A stretch of 38,946 nucleotides of DNA, from the NCBI GenBank assembly GCA_026129485.1, contig JAHCHY010000014.1, forward strand, positions 79,445 through 118,390, given 5' to 3'. This stretch comes from Cyclobacteriaceae bacterium. Lineage in GTDB: Bacteria; Bacteroidota; Bacteroidia; Cytophagales; Cyclobacteriaceae. The notes beneath the pieces are model-generated. The model was not told the origin of the DNA. It was given only the letters and a program-made list of their open reading frames with translations, and ran no database searches. Below are positions 34,309 to 38,946 of this stretch, in pieces (the first letter of the stretch is position 1; the number at the start of each line of letters is the position of its first letter). A program made the translations under genes and the position numbers.

Positions 34309-34316
34309 CAAAAGTA
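34309..34316 (-). promoter_or_regulatory. -7 promoter box for uxaB
   Basis: On the minus strand TACTTTTG, an exact TAnnTTTG match, about 17 bases ahead of the uxaB ATG. The palindromic operator at 34323-34340 sits just upstream, over the place where the -33 box should be. Confidence 0.6.
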
Positions 34317-34322
34317 CAAATT

Positions 34323-34340
34323 TGCGCAATCGATTGCGCA
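34323..34340. promoter_or_regulatory. LacI-family operator, perfect 18-bp palindrome between uxaB and uxaC
   Basis: TGCGCAATCGATTGCGCA is a perfect palindrome with a central CG, the usual form of a LacI/GalR operator. It lies between the divergent uxaB and uxaC genes; variants occur in front of kduI (38480-38497, 16/18) and of the right-edge gene (38649-38666, 15/18). The LacI gene at 35828 in the same locus is the likely regulator. Confidence 0.8.
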
Positions 34341-34390
34341 TTTACATTGAAAATTATTTTTACTTTGCTCCCGCAACGCACATTACTAAA

Positions 34391-35788
34391 ATGACTTTTA
34401 TTAAACCTGACTTTCTGCTGCAATCACAACAAGCTATTACACTTTACGAGAAATGCGCAGCTCCCAGTGCCATTGTTGACTATCATAACCATCTATCGCC
34501 TAAAGACATAGCTGAAAACAGGCAGTTCAATAACCTGTCAGAAATATGGCTGGAAGGAGACCACTACAAGTGGCGGGCCATGCGCATTAATGGCGTGCCC
34601 GAAGAGTATTGCACGGGCGCACGCGATCCGTATGAAAAGTTCCTGGCGTGGAGTAAAACGGTGCCTCACACCTTGCGCAACCCGTTATATCACTGGACAC
34701 ACCTCGAATTGAAAAATTATTTTAATGTAAATGAATTGTTAAGCGAACATACCGCCCGAGCTATTTACGATCATGCATCGGCACAGTTGCAACAGCCGGA
34801 GTTTCGTGTGCAGGCGCTTTTAACAAGAATGAATGTAGCGGTGGTTGGTACTACGGATGACCCTGCCGATTCGTTGGAGTACCACGTCCGGTTTGCCGAA
34901 TCAACAGCTGGTTTTAAAATGGTGCCGACTTTCCGGCCGGATAAATCCTATACCACGCACGATGCTTTAGCTTACAATCAATACTTGGATACGCTGGGCA
35001 GGGTAGCCGGGGTAACCATTCAATCATTAGATGATCTGTTACAGGCGTTGAAAATGCGGGTCGATTTTTTTGATTCGCTGGGGTGTCGTGCGTCCGATCA
35101 CGGTCTTGAATTTTTGTATTTTGAAGAAGACGCATTGATTAAAGCCGCGGGCATTTTTAAGAAAGTTCGTAAGGGTGATAATCTATCCGTTTCGGAGCAG
35201 CAGACATTGCGTTCTGCTGTCCTGTTGGAATTATCGAAATGGTATCATGAAAGGGAGTGGGCGCAACAATTTCATTTGGGAGCAATCCGGAATAACAATG
35301 CCCGTATGATGAAAACACTGGGGCCCGATACGGGCTTTGATTCGATTGGAGATTTTGCCCAGGCTAAGCACATGGCACTGTATTTTAACGCATTGGATAC
35401 AACTAACCAGTTAGCCCGTACAATTATTTATAATCTCAACCCGGCCGATAACGAGGTGTTTGCTACCATGCTGGGTAATTTTTCTGACGGCAGCATCCCG
35501 GGCAAAATGCAATGGGGTTCGGGCTGGTGGTTCCTCGATCAGAAAGAAGGTATGGAAAAACAGCTCAATGCGCTTTCCAACATGGGTTTGCTATCGCGCT
35601 TTGTAGGGATGGTAACAGACTCCAGAAGTTTTCTTTCATTTCCCCGCCACGAATACTTCCGTAGAATTTTATGCAACATGCTGGGCGAAGACATGAAGAA
35701 CGGTTCTGTACCGAATGATCTGGAGCTGGCCGGTGAGCTGGTAAAACAGGTGTGTTACCACAATGCCATGCGGTATTTCCGGTTTTAA
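34391..35788 (+). CDS. uxaC: Glucuronate/galacturonate isomerase
   Basis: 465 residues from ATG at 34391 (MTFIKPDFLLQSQQAITLYE, the normal UxaC start). A frame from TTG at 34322 would add 23 residues that run across the operator palindrome and is rejected. UxaC isomerises D-glucuronate to D-fructuronate and D-galacturonate to D-tagaturonate. Seen: AIVDYHNHLSPKDIAENR with metal-binding His residues, the NPLYHWTHLELKNYFN segment, TTDDPADSLEYH, PTFRPDK, FHLGAIRNNN, and SFLSFPRHEYFRRILCN near the end. Length is normal. It is under the palindrome shared with uxaB; a TACTTTG at 34361-34367 may be its -7 box. Confidence 0.95.
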   Translation: MTFIKPDFLLQSQQAITLYEKCAAPSAIVDYHNHLSPKDIAENRQFNNLSEIWLEGDHYKWRAMRINGVPEEYCTGARDPYEKFLAWSKTVPHTLRNPLYHWTHLELKNYFNVNELLSEHTARAIYDHASAQLQQPEFRVQALLTRMNVAVVGTTDDPADSLEYHVRFAESTAGFKMVPTFRPDKSYTTHDALAYNQYLDTLGRVAGVTIQSLDDLLQALKMRVDFFDSLGCRASDHGLEFLYFEEDALIKAAGIFKKVRKGDNLSVSEQQTLRSAVLLELSKWYHEREWAQQFHLGAIRNNNARMMKTLGPDTGFDSIGDFAQAKHMALYFNALDTTNQLARTIIYNLNPADNEVFATMLGNFSDGSIPGKMQWGSGWWFLDQKEGMEKQLNALSNMGLLSRFVGMVTDSRSFLSFPRHEYFRRILCNMLGEDMKNGSVPNDLELAGELVKQVCYHNAMRYFRF

Positions 35789-35827
35789 TTATTAAAAGAA
35801 GTAGGCAATGGAGAGGCGAAGTAATCG

Positions 35828-36853
35828 TTAGCTTTTGCGCAAAGACGATTGACGGATTATCAGCTCAGGCTTTAGCACCACTTTTTGCGGGATAAATGTT
35901 TTGTTCCTGTTTTCAATCTCTTCCAGGAAGATTTCGGCAGCCGTATTACCAATACGCATGCTGTGTTGCTCTACCGAAGAAAGTGAGGGTTCGGTTAGCT
36001 CGGTGAATGCTTCGTTGCTGAAGCCAACCAAAGCTACCTGCTGCGGAACTTTTATGTTATGCTCCTTGAGAACCTGCAAGGCTCCCATAATTCCCAATGC
36101 GCTGGCTGAAAATATACCGTCCGGTGGTTGTGGTAAAGCCAATACCTGCCTGGTGCTGCTGCGTCCATCTTCTAATTGGAGATTACTTTCCACAATAAGG
36201 TTTTCATCGAAAGGTAGCTTATGCGCCTGCAAGGCTTCCTTGTAGCCGCGCAACCGTTCCCGGTAAATGCTGAGCTTCTGAATGCTGGTGAAGTGAGCAA
36301 TCCGCGTACAGCCCTGCTGAATAAGATGCTCGGTAGCTTTGTAAGCGCCCAGGTAATCATCAATTACTACCTGGCTCACCTCCAGCTCATCGTTTGAACG
36401 ATCGAACAGGATTACGGGCACACCTTTTTCATGCGCTTTTAAAAAGTGAGAGAAGTCTCGGGTTTGCTTGGCAAACGATGCGATGATGCCATCCACCCGT
36501 GCATTCAGCAACGCATTTACGGTAGCTACTTCTTTTTCGTAGTCATCGTTGGTCTGGCAGATCATCACGTTGTAACGGGAGTCATTTGCGATCTCTTCAA
36601 TGCCCCTCACTACAGAGGAGAAGAAACTCCGGTTAACGGTAGGCACAATGATGCCGATGATATTGCTTTTACCGTTGCGTAGCGCTGCAGCAATATGATT
36701 GGGTTGGTAGTTAAGCTTTTCGGCCGCTTTGCGGACAGCCTTTTTTGTGGCTTCGCTTATGCGGGGATGATCATTTAACGCACGTGATACGGTAGACGCA
36801 GTGATGTTAAGCTTTTCGGCAATATCATGTATGGTATATTTTCCCTTTCTCAT
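35828..36853 (-). CDS. LacI-family transcriptional repressor of the uronate locus
   Basis: 341 residues. The N-terminal LacI helix-turn-helix is clear (YTIHDIAEKLNITASTVSRALNDHPRISEATKKAV), followed by the hinge NYQPNHIAAALR and a periplasmic-binding-protein-like sensor domain (IIGIIVPTVNRSFFSSVVRGIE; VDGIIASFAKQ; PVILFDRSNDELEVSQVVIDDYLGAYKATEHLI; PPDGIFSASALGIMGALQVL). It is third in kduI-kduD-lacI with 2-base gaps, so it is likely autoregulated through the kduI operator. The effector is probably a uronate or KDG-pathway intermediate; this is inference from the neighbours. The name KdgR is used for unrelated families, so no symbol is given. Confidence 0.93.
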   Translation of the reverse strand: MRKGKYTIHDIAEKLNITASTVSRALNDHPRISEATKKAVRKAAEKLNYQPNHIAAALRNGKSNIIGIIVPTVNRSFFSSVVRGIEEIANDSRYNVMICQTNDDYEKEVATVNALLNARVDGIIASFAKQTRDFSHFLKAHEKGVPVILFDRSNDELEVSQVVIDDYLGAYKATEHLIQQGCTRIAHFTSIQKLSIYRERLRGYKEALQAHKLPFDENLIVESNLQLEDGRSSTRQVLALPQPPDGIFSASALGIMGALQVLKEHNIKVPQQVALVGFSNEAFTELTEPSLSSVEQHSMRIGNTAAEIFLEEIENRNKTFIPQKVVLKPELIIRQSSLRKS

Positions 36854-36855
36854 GG

Positions 36856-37641
36856 TTAGTGTTCGTTGGCTGGTTTTCCGATCGTGGCCAGAATACCTCC
36901 ATCAACAAAAATAATCTGTCCGTTAACAAAATCACTGGCAGCCGAAGATAAAAAGATAGCCGTGCCGGCAAGATCTGACGGATTACCCCAGCGGCCAGCG
37001 GGTGTACGGTTGATAATGAAGTCGTTAAAAGGATGACCATCTACCCGGATTGGTGCAGTCTGTTCAGTAGCAAAATAACCCGGCCCTATTCCATTTACCT
37101 GTATGTTGTACTTTGCCCATTCGGTAGCCATGTTTCGCGTAAGCATTTTTAATCCGCCTTTTGCTGCCGCATAGGCACCTACCGTATTTCGACCCAGCTC
37201 GCTCATCATTGAACAGATATTAATAATCTTGCCGGCCTTGCGCTGAACCATGTACCGGGCAACATGCTTGGATACGGTGAAGGGCGCTACAAGATCAATG
37301 TCGATAACTTCTTTAAAATCAGGTACGCTCATATCCAGCAATGGCACCCGTTTGATGATACCGGCATTGTTGATGAGGATATCAATCGGCCCAAATTCTT
37401 TTTCGATGGTAGCAATGTTTTGCTCCACGGCTTTTTCATCTGTTACATCGAACAGAAAACCATCGGCCTTGTATCCGTTTTTGTTGTAGGCATCAAGCGC
37501 CCGTTTCATTTTATCCGGGTTATGGCCGTTGATAAGCAGATGCGCACCTGCACGGGCAAGCGCCTGGGCCATAGCCATGCCTAAGCCGTGTGTGGCCCCG
37601 GTAACAAGGGCCCGCTTGCCGCTGAGATCAAACAGGTTCAT
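36856..37641 (-). CDS. kduD: 2-Dehydro-3-deoxy-D-gluconate 5-dehydrogenase
   Basis: 261 residues, short-chain dehydrogenase/reductase. KduD reduces 2,5-diketo-3-deoxygluconate to KDG. Seen: the cofactor motif TGATHGLGMAMAQ, the NNAG segment in ILINNAGIIKR, active-site Ser in ICSMMSE, and the Y-x-x-x-K catalytic pair in GAYAAAKGGLKML; GPGYFATEQT and the C-terminal FVDGGILATIG are typical of KduD. ATG at 37641 starts MNLFDLSGKRALV and lies 2 bases after the kduI stop; a GTG at 37647 overlaps it. Cytoplasmic; works directly after KduI. Confidence 0.93.
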   Translation of the reverse strand: MNLFDLSGKRALVTGATHGLGMAMAQALARAGAHLLINGHNPDKMKRALDAYNKNGYKADGFLFDVTDEKAVEQNIATIEKEFGPIDILINNAGIIKRVPLLDMSVPDFKEVIDIDLVAPFTVSKHVARYMVQRKAGKIINICSMMSELGRNTVGAYAAAKGGLKMLTRNMATEWAKYNIQVNGIGPGYFATEQTAPIRVDGHPFNDFIINRTPAGRWGNPSDLAGTAIFLSSAASDFVNGQIIFVDGGILATIGKPANEH

Positions 37642-37643
37642 AC

Positions 37644-38468
37644 TCACCTGAGTTCGGTTGGTTTAACTGCATCCATATCGTTGTAATCCAGGTTTTCACC
37701 GGCCATACCCCAGATAAAGCTGTAATTGCTGGTACCCGCACCGGCATGAACAGACCATGGTGGCGATAGCACAGCCTGGTGGTTTTGTACCCAGATGTGT
37801 CGCGTTTCCTGTGGTTCGCCCAGGAAGTGGCAAACCGTTTGACCCTGTGGAACATCAAAATAGAAGTAGGCTTCCATGCGCCTGTCATGTGTATGCGGAG
37901 GCATGGTATTCCACACGCTTCCGGTTTTTAGTTCCGTAAGCCCCATCTGAAGCTGGCAGGTTGGTAGCACTGAATTGATCAACAGCTTGCGGATGGTACG
38001 TTGATTGGCTGTTTCAATAGCACCGGCTTCTACGGCATCGGCTTCGGCAAGCGTTACTTTACGGGTAGGGTAGGCGTGATGTGCCGGAGCGCTGTTATAA
38101 TAATAAAGTGCGCCAGCCGATTTTTGAAAAACAACTTCTTTAACGCTTCTGCCAATATACAGGGCATCCTTGTTTTCTAACGGGTACGAAACACCATCGG
38201 CCACAACTACACCGCTCGCGCCAACATTAATAATACCAATCTCCCTGCGTTCCAGAAAGAAGCCGGCTTTTAATTCCGGTAAGGTTTCAAGCTTTAAATC
38301 CCGGGTTGCCGGGTGCGCTCCTCCAACAATCAGGCGGTCGTAGTGCGTATAAGTGTGAGTGATCCGATCGGGAACAAAGATCGTATCTAATAAAAACGCT
38401 TTGCGGATGGTTTCGGTATCCAGCGTTTTAAAATGTTCGGGGTGAATAGCGTAACGTACGTTGCTCAT
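37644..38468 (-). CDS. kduI: 5-Dehydro-4-deoxy-D-glucuronate isomerase
   Basis: 274 residues from ATG at 38468 ([19 protein letters not shown], the usual start). A TTG-type extension to 38498 would cross the operator and is rejected. KduI isomerises 5-keto-4-deoxyuronate from pectin and glycosaminoglycan lyases to 2,5-diketo-3-deoxygluconate. Seen: [34 protein letters not shown], the zinc site [16 protein letters not shown] (His, His, Glu), [31 protein letters not shown]. Length is normal. It leads the kduI-kduD-lacI operon. Confidence 0.95.
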   Translation of the reverse strand: [274 protein letters not shown]

Positions 38469-38479
38469 AAGTATAAGTG

Positions 38480-38497
38480 TGCGTAATCGGTTGCGCA
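38480..38497. promoter_or_regulatory. LacI-family operator before kduI
   Basis: TGCGTAATCGGTTGCGCA matches the uxaB/uxaC palindrome at 16 of 18 bases. It lies 12 bases ahead of the kduI ATG. The nearest -7-like sequence on this strand (38515-38522, CATTTTTG, 7 of 8) is upstream of it, so repression here would be by blocking the start or the early transcript. Confidence 0.65.
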
Positions 38498-38648
38498 ATA
38501 TATGCGTATTAAACCAAAAATGAATGTGAATAATATGACAGCATCACTAAAGTTGGCTTGAAATATCAATCGATTAAAACGAGGTATTTTCAAGATTTTT
38601 GTAAAAAATTATTCCTAAACCATTGCAAGTATGAAAAAACCTTTCTAA

Positions 38649-38666
38649 AATGCAATCGATTGCGCA
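38649..38666. promoter_or_regulatory. LacI-family operator before the right-edge gene
   Basis: AATGCAATCGATTGCGCA matches the uxaB/uxaC palindrome at 15 of 18 bases with the whole centre and right half intact. It is 27 bases ahead of the ATG at 38693, suggesting that gene belongs to the same regulon. Confidence 0.6.
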
Positions 38667-38692
38667 TAAAACTGTAATAGAACACATTAAAA

Positions 38693-38946
38693 ATGATCTC
38701 AAAACCGCTTAAATCAGCAGAAAAAAACAGTTTTTGGAGAGTGGTCTGTGTGCCTGTTTTGGCTTGCCTGCTTGTATTGAATAGTGTTACGGGCAGCATG
38801 GCGCAGGATCATGCAAAGAAATTCCCGGAGTCCTTTCAGGTTGAAGTAATCAACCCCCTGAACGATCAGCGGGAAGAGGTGCTCATAATCATACCGGCTT
38901 CGGCAATACAGGCACGAGCTGCCTCTTTTAACTCAAAAGCTTTCGT
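38693..38946 (+). CDS. Partial exported protein in the uronate locus (possibly DUF4861)
   Basis: The frame opens at ATG 38693 and is cut by the window edge after about 84 residues. The N-terminus MISKPLKSAEKNSFWRVVC is followed by a hydrophobic stretch ending in LLVLNSVTGSMAQ, a signal peptide; the mature start is QDHAKKFPESFQVEVINPLN. The mature N-terminus with V-x-V-x-NPL resembles DUF4861 proteins, which are often encoded in pectin and uronate loci; this is from memory and weak. It diverges from kduI, and a LacI operator variant precedes it, so it is probably coregulated with the uronate genes. Confidence 0.65.
   Translation, partial: MISKPLKSAEKNSFWRVVCVPVLACLLVLNSVTGSMAQDHAKKFPESFQVEVINPLNDQREEVLIIIPASAIQARAASFNSKAF

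Noticed and set aside
34322-34390. N-terminal extension of UxaC
   Set aside because: It would translate through the operator palindrome; family members start at MTFIKPDF-like sequence.
38563-38580. A fourth LacI operator
   Set aside because: Only the central CAATCGATT matches the palindrome (9 of 18 bases).
38590-38799. A 69-codon minus-strand frame in the kduI upstream region
   Set aside because: It overlaps the divergent exported gene and the operator, and has no recognisable features.
1-38946. CRISPR arrays, insertion sequences, rRNA genes
   Set aside because: None seen: no regular direct-repeat arrays, no transposase-like frames and no rRNA-like stretches.

Overview
This window looks like a chromosomal segment of a Bacteroidota member of the Cytophagales type. 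Support comes from TAnnTTTG -7 promoter boxes ahead of several genes, a Bacteroidota-type putative porin, an Ig-like surface protein of the kind exported by these bacteria, KduI/KduD/UxaB/UxaC uronate genes under a LacI regulator, a menaquinone (men) cluster, and a tRNA gene without encoded CCA. Species cannot be read from the sequence. No IS element, phage, CRISPR array or rRNA was seen. The genes are densely packed; the longest stretches without a gene are about 200 to 225 bases (12489-12685 and 38469-38692).

Region A (1-12488, all minus strand) is a tightly packed operon of six genes, read from right to left. They encode an NPT/MFS-type membrane transporter fused to HEAT repeats and a degenerate cyclic-nucleotide-binding-like domain, a protein with three TIR-like domains, a STAND NTPase with one membrane span followed by a coiled coil and WD40 repeats, an outer-membrane barrel with a helical N-terminal domain, a lipoprotein with propeller-like repeats, and a surface protein with Ig-like repeats that runs off the window. 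The set runs from cytoplasm to cell surface and resembles an envelope-spanning signalling or conflict system. It is the best candidate here for something undescribed.

Region B (12686-21583) holds queA, the menaquinone genes (menC on plus; menI-menF-menD-menB-menE on minus) and, between menC and menE, a small unknown ORF followed by an XRE-S24 repressor. Two identical-spacing dyads precede the small ORF and are likely operators of that repressor.

Region C (21664-29402) has housekeeping genes: a histidine phosphatase, a TPR protein, a coiled-coil/zinc-ribbon-like protein that has lost most zinc ligands, a Nif3-like protein, lpxK, a putative porin and miaE. nif3 and lpxK diverge from closely set promoters.

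Region D (29463-32798) has an exported glutamine-amidotransferase-like protein, an orphan FtsX/MacB-type permease, a small membrane protein and tRNA-Ser(CGA).

Region E (32871-38946) is a uronate (pectin) catabolic locus: uxaB and uxaC divergent, then kduI-kduD-lacI in one operon, and a partial exported protein at the right edge. A perfect 18-bp palindrome between uxaB and uxaC recurs with few mismatches in front of kduI and the right-edge gene, so the LacI protein probably controls all of these transcripts and itself.
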